A program made the position numbers and the translations under genes. Source: Desulfurellaceae bacterium bin18 (GTDB taxonomy: Bacteria > Desulfobacterota > Binatia > Bin18). Taken from it: DNA of 64,000 bases. The notes under the pieces were generated by a model. That model was not told the origin of the DNA. It saw nothing but the letters and a program-made list of their open reading frames with translations, and did no database searches. The DNA is taken from the NCBI GenBank assembly GCA_002238415.1, contig MPMI01000004.1, positions 115,928 through 179,927 on the forward strand, in the 5' to 3' direction. Positions 53,429-61,221 of the stretch are shown in pieces. Within the stretch, counting starts at the first letter, position 1, and each line of letters starts with the position of its first letter.

Positions 53429-54295
53429 TCATTGATTATCCTCATCCCAGCTATCGCGCAGTTCCCTCATGAACTCTTCAGAAGACTTCTCTCCCGTCAC
53501 GCCGGGGCGATGCCGAGAAAGATCGCTCAGAGTAGGCAGTTGTTCGGTCGGAAGCAGCGCCTCATCGACCAAGGCCCGTTTCAGTGCGGGCAAGAACTCT
53601 TTCTTATGGCGTTCAGGCCAAGGATTCTTGGTACCTCTCCTCATGAGGATTCCCGGATGGGCGCAGTGCATTGTTTGAACGACTACGTCACCTACCGTAA
53701 GTTCAGAGACATTGGGAGCTAGCAATTTCACCCGCGCGCTTGCTGACCGTACCCCTCGAAGTACCCCCGCCACTTCCGCGCCAAGCGTTATTACAAGCCG
53801 GGGCCGTGCTAGACACAACTCACGCTCAAGACTCGGAATCGACCTCTCTCCCAATTCGAAGAGGCGTTAACGCTCATAACCAAGTGGTGCAACGGCACCG
53901 AGTTTTCGGTAACGGTTCACGTGGCCTGTCTTGAAAAGGAACACCTTCACAAGGTCGGTTATCCAGCAAGCGGTTCTCTTCAGTTTAAGCGGCCCCAGGA
54001 ATAGATCTTCCAGTTCGCGCGTGGAGGGCTGTTTTCTCACTCTATTCCCATCAAACCACCGTTCACTCTCAAACGGCCCAAGATTGTCCGCAGCAGGTAC
54101 GTCAGAGACTCCGTTGAGGAATTCAAACCGTGCTGATGGGTAGGCGCCCACAATACAAACGCCGTCCACCCCCGTGTCAAGAGGGACAACAGGCCGAAGA
54201 GGAGCACCATGTATGTAGCATGCATTAGGATCAAGGCCGACTTCCTCGGCATATCTTCGGTAACAGGATCGCTGCAGTTTTTGAATTTCGTCCAT
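53429..54295 (-). pseudogene. UDG-superfamily-like gene with in-frame stop and HicB tail
   Basis: Two ORFs in one frame are separated by a TAA at 53867-53869. Together they read like a uracil-DNA-glycosylase-fold protein: VCIVGAYPSARFEFLNGV, ACWITDLVKVFLF, then after the stop ELCLARPRLVITLGAEVAGV and TMHCAHPGILM. The start at 54295 has GGAAAGG upstream. From about 53551 leftward the coding sequence switches to a copy of the hicB-like 3' end (TEQLPTLSDL, FMRELRDSWDE). The stop makes it a likely pseudogene; two separate products cannot be excluded. Confidence 0.7.
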
Positions 54296-54401
54296 AGCTG
54301 TCCTTTCCAGGTTACCCAAAATGCTCAGCCAATTTTAGGTAGTATGCCAACAGGTAGAATAGGCGGTCATCCTTTTCATGGAAAAGGCCGTCTTTACTCT
54401 C

Positions 54402-54923
54402 TCATCCTCCTGCTCCTTGCAGTCCGAACAATCGGAGTAAGAGCGCGCGCGGGTTCTCAACCGGAGAGAACGCCCCTTTGAGTACCCGCCGGATGGCCGG
54501 CCGTTCCTTTTTCACTCCCTCACCGTTACCCCTTGTGTGCTTGGCGGTCGCAAAGCCTTGCAGCGAAGGCAAGCGCTTCCCGGCTGCATCTCCAAAGAAA
54601 CGATACGTGAGCGTCATCCGGTGGGTTGTCTGGCTTTCGTGCCGCAGCATCCAGACAATACAGCCACTCGGCTTGTTAGCCAGGGCGATGTTGACGTTTT
54701 GGTACGCCCTTTTTGCATCGATCTTGGACGTTTTCAGCTGGACATGGCGCACCACACCGTGACACTCCAGCACCAAATCGTACCCCTCGTTGTCCACTTC
54801 GGGTCGTAACACCGCCACCTTCTGGCCGAACCCATACCACGCTTCTTGCAGCACCTCCGAGACAAAGACGTGCTCGGCCATCTGCTCATAAAAGGACGAT
54901 TCCAGGGAAGTCTCGTTGCTCAT
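54402..54923 (-). CDS. hypothetical protein, PD-(D/E)XK-like
   Basis: This 173-aa protein has NEGYDLVLECHGVVRHVQLK with following TSK, a D...QxK nuclease-like core, after helical ESSFYEQMAEHVFVSEVLQE. The C-terminus is basic. The start at 54923 follows GGGGGA. It may bind or cut DNA; no partner is clear. Confidence 0.6.
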   Translation of the reverse strand: MSNETSLESSFYEQMAEHVFVSEVLQEAWYGFGQKVAVLRPEVDNEGYDLVLECHGVVRHVQLKTSKIDAKRAYQNVNIALANKPSGCIVWMLRHESQTTHRMTLTYRFFGDAAGKRLPSLQGFATAKHTRGNGEGVKKERPAIRRVLKGAFSPVENPRALLLRLFGLQGAGG

Positions 54924-54944
54924 CACGTCCCCCAATCAGACTGC

Positions 54945-55673
54945 TCAGTCTTTCAAGGTCTCTTCCATCAGACAGTTGGCCGTCTGACACGCCAGGAGCG
55001 CTTCCACGTCCATCTCGCCCGTGAACGGATTCCGCACCCGCGGCCCGAGTTCCTGCACCATGGGCAAGACATTCTCCTCCAGTTCCTCCGCTTTCGACTC
55101 CGAGAACTGGAGCGACGCGCCGGCTTGTATCAGCAGATGGGCGACCTGCCAGTTTTTGGTTTTGCGCAGCGCCAACTGGACGGCGGTGTGGTCCGAATCG
55201 TCTACGATCTCCAGGTCGAGTTCCTCCCACCGCAAGAGTTCCCGGACCATGGCCAGGCGTTCCTCGCGCGTCGCGCCCGGCTGCGACTCCCTCTCCGGCG
55301 GCAGCTCCCTCTCTGGCGGCAGCTCCCGGAAGTAGTCCACAGCGAAGAGCGCGGTATTCTCGTGATAATCCGAATACCTAGACACATCCTCATACTGCTC
55401 ATGGAAATCACGGGCAATACGATGGAGCAGGGTGCGCCCGTCCTCCTCGTCTTGCTGGTTGATGTCCACATGCTTGTGGGTGAGGCAGTAGTGGATTTGT
55501 TGGGGGGTGGTCCCGTGGTGATACCACCACTGGTCCCAATCTGCACAGGGTGGCCGCTCCTCACCCGCCCCCACCAACCAGGCGCGAGGCCCCAGCCAGA
55601 ACCCAGCGAGGCCCACGACCAGCAGACCGACCCAGAGCATCGGGGATTGCCATCGGATTCGCCAATGCGCCAT
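54945..55673 (-). CDS. ankyrin-repeat protein with membrane anchor
   Basis: This 242-aa protein has one N-terminal membrane helix (PMLWVGLLVVGLAGFWLG). At least two ankyrin-like repeats follow: INQQDEEDGRTLLHRIARD and VDDSDHTAVQLALRKTKN with WQVAHLLIQAGAS. A short tandem repeat (ELPPERELPPERE) lies between them. GGAAGG precedes the ATG at 55673. Confidence 0.65.
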   Translation of the reverse strand: MAHWRIRWQSPMLWVGLLVVGLAGFWLGPRAWLVGAGEERPPCADWDQWWYHHGTTPQQIHYCLTHKHVDINQQDEEDGRTLLHRIARDFHEQYEDVSRYSDYHENTALFAVDYFRELPPERELPPERESQPGATREERLAMVRELLRWEELDLEIVDDSDHTAVQLALRKTKNWQVAHLLIQAGASLQFSESKAEELEENVLPMVQELGPRVRNPFTGEMDVEALLACQTANCLMEETLKD

Positions 55674-55691
55674 ACTCACGCCTTCCGTTCC

Positions 55692-55820
55692 TTATTTGCT
55701 CTCCCAGATGAACGGTGCCATCACGAACACCTCGTGAAAAAGGAGATGGTCAACAATCGTGAGGACAAAGAGGATGACCACCCAAAACACGATCCCGATG
55801 AGGGTCTGGCAATAGGCCAT
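55692..55820 (-). CDS. tiny membrane protein
   Basis: A 42-aa frame contains one strong hydrophobic segment (TLIGIVFWVVILFVLTIVDH). No good SD is visible. The frame stays open upstream into the duplicated lipoprotein start region, where one extra base changes the frame, so this may be a decayed lipoprotein gene. Confidence 0.35.
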   Translation of the reverse strand: MAYCQTLIGIVFWVVILFVLTIVDHLLFHEVFVMAPFIWESK

Positions 55821-55857
55821 CAGGGGTATCGTCCGTCTCCCCCACGGGGAACGGGTG

Positions 55858-55926
55858 CGACGAGTAAGCCGCCGCCCCACCAGGAGTATCCAACTCATCT
55901 GACCCATCATCGCTCTTGTTCGCGCT
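55858..55926. repeat. duplicated lipoprotein 5' region, copy 2
   Basis: It matches 49406-49473 but has one extra C (GCCGCCGCCCCACC), which shifts the signal-peptide frame after about 12 codons. Confidence 0.75.
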
Positions 55927-55939
55927 GGGATGTGGCCCA

Positions 55940-56140
55940 TCAGCAATCCCGGCGCTCCCCTTTCCGATAGGGCTCGTTCAACAGTGCACTCACCTGGCCC
56001 GGCCATCTCTCCTCAAACAGCATCCTTGCGTCAAACGGTATGGTGTCAATCCCCTGCAAGGCCCGAGGACCGCGCTCCTGCGCATGCCCGTGACCACACA
56101 CAACCAACACCAGCGGCGATGCGGCCCATACTTGTTTCAT
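55940..56140 (-). CDS. small secreted protein
   Basis: This 66-aa protein has GGGG six bases before the ATG and a short signal peptide (KQVWAASPLVLVVCGHGHAQ). The mature part is charged. Function unknown. Confidence 0.45.
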   Translation of the reverse strand: MKQVWAASPLVLVVCGHGHAQERGPRALQGIDTIPFDARMLFEERWPGQVSALLNEPYRKGERRDC

Positions 56141-56370
56141 GGTGTTCCCCGGTCGTGTCTCATGTTGCAAACTGCGGATCAGGAAACACGTCGGAGACTG
56201 CTCTCGGCACCCGTGGGTGCCGCTGACGGTTTCCTTACCACACCGGGCGAGCGCTTGTCCCTATCAAATGATAGGAAAATGGCCCCGCTCCGCCCTGGCG
56301 ACCGACCGGGGCGCGCGGCGGCGTCCCGCAAGGCAATCCACTCAGGTACTGGCATACCCACGCCGAAACG

Positions 56371-56930
56371 ATGGCTAAAGCGGCTGTTAAGGGCTGGGAA
56401 ATCGCCCCGAAAGCACTCCCATCGCTGGTCGTTCTGCCCTCCTATCCGACCGATCCCGTTCCCTACGACACCGAGACCTGCCTGGAACTGATGCAAGCCA
56501 GTCTCGACTTCTACAGTTGGGTACGTACCACCGCCAACAATCCGGGTGTCTTCGCCGACAAAGAGGCCCAGGAGACCCAGGATAAAAAAAAGTCCTGACC
56601 GCCATCCAGCAAGCCTTTCAGCTCAACACCGGCCACGGCACGATACCCCAATGCAGCACTTGCCAACTCGCCGCCGCAGAGGACCCCGACGCCGCCTTCC
56701 CATGCGAAGAATGCCCCTTCCCGCTACCCGAGCAGTATTATCCGGCCTATCGCACCCTGATCGACGTGGCCGAGATCACCGAAGCGCCCAACCCCGACAA
56801 CACCGAGGAGCCGCTCCGCTTCCTCAAGATCGACCCCGACTGGCTCGGCCTCGCCATCCAGGCCCGCCGCCTCTCGCCCCAGGATTTCGACCTCTGCCTC
56901 TACGTCAGGAGATTCGTTAATGCCGGCTGA
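56371..56930 (+). CDS. hypothetical protein read across a possible -1 frameshift
   Basis: The first frame (56371-56598, 75 aa) ends with GAT AAA AAA AAG TCC TGA. The heptamer A_AAA_AAG is in the register used for programmed -1 frameshifting, as in dnaX. In the -1 frame an ORF of 112 further codons follows to 56930. It has good codon character and two Cys pairs (CSTC and CEEC), and it has no start codon of its own. The joined product would be about 187 aa. Alternatively, loss of one A from a run of nine broke the gene. No family is recognised. Confidence 0.5.
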
Positions 56931-57040
56931 GCATTTGCAACGGCTTAGGGCCGACTTATGAGCGCTTTTTGCTTTTGGCTGATCCAGCAGTGTTATAGCT
57001 GTGATGATGCCGTGATGAATTAGTCAGGACCCCCCTCCCA

Positions 57041-57214
57041 ATGACCACCCCACGAGAGCGAGACGAAGGGTACATGGCCCGCAAAAACCGCGAATACCGG
57101 GAGCGGAAAAAGGCCCTACAAGGCGACTGGCCGACCCGCCGCGCCTGGCTCCATAGCCTGACAACCAGCCCTCCATTCTGCCCCTGCCCGAGCTGCACAC
57201 GGGAGGGGAAATGA
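57041..57214 (+). CDS. small basic protein with Cys cluster
   Basis: A 57-aa frame reads basic and charged at first (ARKNREYRERKKALQG) and ends with PFCPCPSCTREGK. No SD is visible. The composition is typical of small phage or plasmid genes, but support is slight. Confidence 0.35.
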   Translation: MTTPRERDEGYMARKNREYRERKKALQGDWPTRRAWLHSLTTSPPFCPCPSCTREGK

Positions 57215-57232
57215 CCGGCTGAGGATGCGCCC

Positions 57233-57583
57233 GAAATTTCATAAACCGTGAAATTTCACCCCGGATGAAATATGGATAAACTGATGCAAATCCTGGTCGC
57301 CACGCACGTCGGCGTCTTCCTTTTGGGCGTCCTGCTCGGTGGATTTCTGGTCTGGTCAACCCACCCCTAAAACCCCCTCAAACACCGTTCCAAAATCAGA
57401 AATTAAGGGCCGATTAAAGGCTGAAAAATGCCCCATTAAAGGCCGTTTAGGCGTGAGAAATCGTGAAATTTCGTGAGAAATGGGATTTCACGCCCATGAA
57501 ATTTCATCCCCCGTGAAAAGTGGTGCAAATCCGCGATATCAGGCCATTTTTGATGAAATTTTGGGGCAAAATCGCGAAATTTC
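57233..57583. repeat. cluster of GAAATTTC palindromes
   Basis: The 8-bp palindrome GAAATTTC occurs exactly at 57233, 57250, 57465, 57498 and 57576, with several near matches between. Most sit in wider inverted repeats such as GTGAAATTTCAC and ATGAAATTTCAT. The cluster could be binding sites for a repressor or replication protein. Confidence 0.65.
57272..57370 (+). CDS. tiny single-helix membrane peptide
   Basis: A 32-aa frame is almost entirely one membrane helix (VGVFLLGVLLGGFLVW). It has a weak GGA upstream. It lies beside the long direct repeat. Confidence 0.35.
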   Translation: MDKLMQILVATHVGVFLLGVLLGGFLVWSTHP

Positions 57584-57691
57584 GCCATGAGATATTTCAC
57601 GATTTCTCATGTTTCCAGAGTGGCACCCGAATTTTGGAAATCCGCACCGACACCAATCAGTCCACAATACGCACCTCGTACCCGCTGCATA
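57362..57691. repeat. long direct repeat, right copy, overlapping the EthD gene 3' end
   Basis: It shares the order of motifs with 47556-47841: CCTCAAACACC, TGAAAAATG-CCCCATT, GATATTTCACGATTTC, CCCGAATTTTG and ACCGACACCAATCAG with following CCACAATACGCACC. The last 35 bases are the 3' end of the EthD-domain gene. Confidence 0.75.
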
Positions 57692-58325
57692 CCAGCATGG
57701 GTTCAACCAGTTCGCCGAAACCGTCCGGCTCATAGCCCTGGATGTCGGCGAATGTGGCGTTGGGATGGTCGATGCAGATTTGCGCCACACCGTCGCAGGC
57801 GCGTTCTCGCTCAGCATCGTCCAGGTCAACCAGGTCCACGGAATAACGCACCGCGTCAGGCGTATTATTGATGGCCGCGACAACATTCGGCACATGGACG
57901 TTCAGCCAGTAGTCGTCCAAGTGGGCACGCTCAATTCCCTGGCGTCTCTTGATAAAGAAGGTGAGCTTGGTGGAGTCGCGCGTCGTCGGACCGTCAACGT
58001 TGAGATGCTCGGTCACAAACAGATTACAGCCCGGTTGAATGGTGGCATAGGTGCTGAATTTATCGGCATCGATATTGGGCGGGGCCTGCCGTCCGATCGT
58101 GGTCTCAAAATGCTCTCGATCCCGGAACCACAGCTCGGCCATACCATCCGGCGGACGGCTGTCCGCATCGGCGCTGTCCGAGGGCGGATCAAAAAAGGTG
58201 ATGCGATAGCGCTCCGGCTTGACCAGCGAAACGACATGCGGGGCGTGAATGTGTTCCCAGGCGTGGACCAGCTCGTCGTGCGAAATATGATCCAGACGCC
58301 GAACAGCGGCCATAAACTTCAACAT
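57657..58325 (-). CDS. EthD-domain protein
   Basis: This 222-aa protein has two ferredoxin-like EthD-type dimeric alpha/beta-barrel halves: HDELVHAWEHIHAPHV at about residue 16 and LDDYWLNVHVPNVV at about 137. AAGGAGGGAAACC precedes the ATG. EthD-like proteins accompany degradation pathways, often as ring-cleavage or reductive accessory proteins. It is followed upstream on the same strand by an SMP-30 gene 11 bases away. Its 3' end seems to serve as an insertion site (truncated copies at 44039 and 47802). Confidence 0.85.
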   Translation of the reverse strand: MLKFMAAVRRLDHISHDELVHAWEHIHAPHVVSLVKPERYRITFFDPPSDSADADSRPPDGMAELWFRDREHFETTIGRQAPPNIDADKFSTYATIQPGCNLFVTEHLNVDGPTTRDSTKLTFFIKRRQGIERAHLDDYWLNVHVPNVVAAINNTPDAVRYSVDLVDLDDAERERACDGVAQICIDHPNATFADIQGYEPDGFGELVEPMLVCSGYEVRIVD

Positions 58326-58336
58326 GGTTTCCCTCC

Positions 58337-59191
58337 TTAGAAGCGCGCTTGCGGCACCGGCAGCCCAGGGATATCCGAACGCGCCCGAAAGACGCTGCCT
58401 TTGAGCTCGCGTTGATCATTGTTGGCGGTGACCACATACAGGTCCGACATGTCGGGTCCACCAAAAGCCACGCTGGTGACCGTTTTGGCCGGTACCTTGA
58501 TGCGTTGATCGACCGTGCCGTCCGGCTTGAACCGCACGATTTCACCCCGTCCGGCCACCGTGGCCACCCATACCCCGCCTTCGACGTCAACGGTCATGCC
58601 GTCGGGCATACCCTCGGGTAGCTGCGCGAACAGTTGCCGGTCGCTGACGGTACGGTCGGCACGCACTCCATAGGCCCAGACGGCCTTGGTGGTGGAATCA
58701 CAGTGGTAGAGCAGTTTGCGGTCCGGACTGAAGCCCAGACCGTTGGTCACCTCAACTCCCTCCCAGAGGTGCGTCACCTGGCCCGGCGGGTCAATGCGGA
58801 AGAGCGAGCCTGGCGGCGGTGTGCTCTTAAAATCGAAAGTGTGGATATCGCAGCCAAACGAACCAACCCAGATGCTGCCTTGGTCATCCATGGTCAGGTC
58901 GTTCAGGCCGAACAGCGGCTTCCCTTCCCATTCCCCAAAGATATCCCGCAGCGCGCCGGACTGCTCGTCCCAGTGCGCGAGCGACAGACCCGTCACCAAG
59001 ATACCGCCGCCGGCATTCAAGCCGATGCCACCAACAAACTTTCGATCCGCCAGCAAGGTCTCAATCTCCCCGTCGGGGCTACGCCGGAAGACACCCCCGC
59101 CGCGCACATCGCTGTAATAGAGCCGATTCTGCTCATCGGTCCGGGGTCCCTCAACGAGCCCGTAGCCGCTGGCCAAGGTTTCAAATTCCAT
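58337..59191 (-). CDS. SMP-30/gluconolactonase family protein
   Basis: This 284-aa six-bladed beta-propeller has the SMP-30 features: GLVEGPRTDEQNRLYYSDVR at the start (metal Glu), WVGSFGCDIH, VTNGLGFSPDRKLLYHCDS (Asn and Asp ligands) and MPDGMTVDVEGGVWVA. Family members hydrolyse sugar or other lactones with a divalent metal. AAGGAGGGAGCGT precedes the ATG. It forms an operon with the EthD gene. Confidence 0.9.
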   Translation of the reverse strand: MEFETLASGYGLVEGPRTDEQNRLYYSDVRGGGVFRRSPDGEIETLLADRKFVGGIGLNAGGGILVTGLSLAHWDEQSGALRDIFGEWEGKPLFGLNDLTMDDQGSIWVGSFGCDIHTFDFKSTPPPGSLFRIDPPGQVTHLWEGVEVTNGLGFSPDRKLLYHCDSTTKAVWAYGVRADRTVSDRQLFAQLPEGMPDGMTVDVEGGVWVATVAGRGEIVRFKPDGTVDQRIKVPAKTVTSVAFGGPDMSDLYVVTANNDQRELKGSVFRARSDIPGLPVPQARF

Positions 59192-59348
59192 ACGCTCCCT
59201 CCTTTTGTGTGACCGCTCACGTGAATATCAACATGATGAGGCGAGGGTAATCGCTCCGGGGGCGGAAGACAATGGGCGGGCCGGCCACAGACAAAGCCGC
59301 CGACTTTGTATAAGGTGCGCGTCTACTCCTTCATCGCGACGCTATCCG

Positions 59349-60671
59349 ATGCAGCGAAAAGAATTTCCCTTTTATTATGGCTGGGCGGTCGTGGCCGTGG
59401 CCTTTGTCACCCTGGCTATCGGCGTGAACACGCGTACAACCTTCTCCCTGCTCTTTCCGCCCATTCTGGCGGAATTCGGTTGGGACCGGGGTAGTACGGC
59501 CGCGGCCTTTTCTTGCGGTTTTCTGGCGGCAACCGTGTACGCGCCCATAGTCGGCATGCTCATGGATCGCTGGGGGCCGCGCGTGGTCATCCCGCTGGGT
59601 GCGATTCTGGTCAGCGCCGGCATGGTCTCGATTACCCTGGTTTCTCAGCCGTGGCACCTGTATCTCACCTTCGGCATCCTGGTCGGCGGCGCGAGTACCT
59701 CTATCAGCTATCTCGGTCACTCCCTGTTTCTCCCCTACTGGTTTGTACGCCGCCGCGGGCTGGCCCTGGGGCTTGCCTTTTCCGGCGTGGGCGCCGGTTC
59801 CATCCTGCTCTTCCCGTGGGTGCAAAGCATCATCGACCAGGCCGGCTGGCGTGAGGCGTGTTGGGTCGTAGCGGGGCTCCTGCTGGTAGTCGTGTTGCCG
59901 TTGAATGTGATCCTGCAACGCCGCCGGCCCGAGGACCTGGGCTTGGCGCCCGACGGAGACGCCGTCCCAAGCACCGCTCACGGGGAGCAGCGCCCGGCTG
60001 ATAACATCGTAGACCATGCCTGGGCCGCGACCGACTGGACCCTGGCGCGCGCCATACGCACCTCCCGTTTCTGGTGGCTGGGCGTCTCTTTTTTCAGCAG
60101 TCTGTACTCCTGGTACGCCATCCAGGTGCATCAAACCAAATACCTGACCGACATCGGCTTTTCACACGAGGTGGCGGCCTTTGCCCTCGGGTTGGTCGGA
60201 CTGACCGCCTGCGGCGGCCAGATTGGCCTGGGTACACTCTCCGACCGGATCGGACGCGAGTGGGTCTGGACCATCAGTATGATGGGCTTTGTCCTATGTT
60301 ACGTCATCCTGCTCAGCATGCCCGAGCAGCCCAGTCTGGTGCTGTTATACGCCATGGTCGCGGCCCAGGGCATGTTGGGCTACGGCACGGTCTCGGTGTT
60401 CGGCGCCATCCCGGCGGAGATTTTTCAGGGCAAACAGTACGGCCGCATCTACGGCACGCTGACCATTGCCGGCAGTCTGGGCGGCGGGACCGGACCCTGG
60501 GTGACCGGCCTGCTCTTCGACCGCACCGGCAGCTATACGGCCGCCTTCTGGATTGCACTGGCGTTTGCCTTTGTCTCCATTGGTGGCATGTGGATGGCCA
60601 GCCCGCGCAAGGTGCGCGTAGTGGCCGGCCAGGTGGAGCGCCTGGCCGCGCGGCGGGCTCTGGCGGAATAG
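59349..60671 (+). CDS. MFS transporter
   Basis: This 440-aa transporter has about 12 membrane helices and the MFS loop MLMDRWGPRVV between helices 2 and 3. The second half has LSDRIGREWVW. It resembles the oxalate/formate-antiporter-like or monocarboxylate subgroup. It is divergent from the EthD/SMP-30 pair and may import the acid that pathway uses; this is inference. The ATG at 59349 precedes the first helix; the longer frame from 59205 lacks support. Confidence 0.88.
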   Translation: MQRKEFPFYYGWAVVAVAFVTLAIGVNTRTTFSLLFPPILAEFGWDRGSTAAAFSCGFLAATVYAPIVGMLMDRWGPRVVIPLGAILVSAGMVSITLVSQPWHLYLTFGILVGGASTSISYLGHSLFLPYWFVRRRGLALGLAFSGVGAGSILLFPWVQSIIDQAGWREACWVVAGLLLVVVLPLNVILQRRRPEDLGLAPDGDAVPSTAHGEQRPADNIVDHAWAATDWTLARAIRTSRFWWLGVSFFSSLYSWYAIQVHQTKYLTDIGFSHEVAAFALGLVGLTACGGQIGLGTLSDRIGREWVWTISMMGFVLCYVILLSMPEQPSLVLLYAMVAAQGMLGYGTVSVFGAIPAEIFQGKQYGRIYGTLTIAGSLGGGTGPWVTGLLFDRTGSYTAAFWIALAFAFVSIGGMWMASPRKVRVVAGQVERLAARRALAE

Positions 60672-60731
60672 AAGAACCCGGTCCTGGGGGGAGCAGGCTC
60701 TCCCGAGTTTATCTTGATTCTCCAGATGTAA

Positions 60732-60785
60732 TCAGCCGCGTTCCGCTGCCCCGATAAGAGTACGAGCCTCTTTAAGGTCGCTCAT
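60732..60785 (-). pseudogene. HEPN-domain partner, truncated after 17 residues
   Basis: A frame overlapping the nucleotidyltransferase stop reads MSDLKEARTLIGAAERG-stop. It has the look of the first helix of HEPN partners of MNT antitoxins (EARxLLxAAERD). The rest of the about 130-aa protein is absent. Confidence 0.65.
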
Positions 60786-61131
60786 ACAGCACCCGTCCCT
60801 CCCGCAGAGCCCGCGCCAGGACATGGTTAAGGGAGTCACGCCAGTGTTCGACCTCATCACGGCTGTACACCAGAATGTCCTTTGCAACACCGAGGCCCGA
60901 GACGGCTCTCCATAGACGGACAGCTTCCTGGCGTCGGCTCCTGCCGTTGCCGAAGGGCGAAGACTCAATGACGAGCAAGTCTACGTCCGAGTCTTCGCGG
61001 GCGTCACCTCGCGCCCGTGAGCCAAACAGAATGACCTGCTCGGGATCAACTTCGGTCACAATGGCCCGCACCATGTCACTCAGAAGCGAGTCCGTCACCT
61101 GTGGGGTATATCTTTCCCTTCTCGTTTCCAT
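60772..61131 (-). CDS. MNT-type minimal nucleotidyltransferase (antitoxin)
   Basis: This 119-aa protein has the nucleotidyltransferase core ILFGSRARGDAREDSDVDLL near residue 33, with GSRARG and the DxD pair. MNT proteins pair with HEPN toxins and modify them. Here the HEPN gene that should follow is cut to 17 codons. The start at 61131 fits the usual length. Confidence 0.88.
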   Translation of the reverse strand: METRRERYTPQVTDSLLSDMVRAIVTEVDPEQVILFGSRARGDAREDSDVDLLVIESSPFGNGRSRRQEAVRLWRAVSGLGVAKDILVYSRDEVEHWRDSLNHVLARALREGRVLYERP

Positions 61132-61221
61132 GGCGATTTCATACCGTGCGGCGCAAGGATTCGTGCAGGGCTCCTCGTGCATCTTACCTTCTCTAGCCAG
61201 CCTCTAAAATAAGAGTTCATT

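Noticed and set aside
53867..53869. Second selenocysteine or recoding site in the UDG-like gene
   Set aside because: The interrupting codon is TAA, which is not used for Sec or Pyl, so a nonsense mutation is the simpler reading.
56546..56920. 124-residue plus-strand ORF rich in Pro and Arg
   Set aside because: It overlaps the -1 frame ORF, which has far more protein-like composition and ordered Cys pairs; this one looks like a GC-rich shadow.
57233..57583. CRISPR array
   Set aside because: The repeated units are 8-12 bp palindromes with irregular spacing, not 25-40 bp repeats with uniform spacers; no cas gene is present.
31700..57700. Integrase or large serine recombinase for the island
   Set aside because: No ORF in the region shows tyrosine or serine recombinase motifs; only an IS1595 remnant was found.
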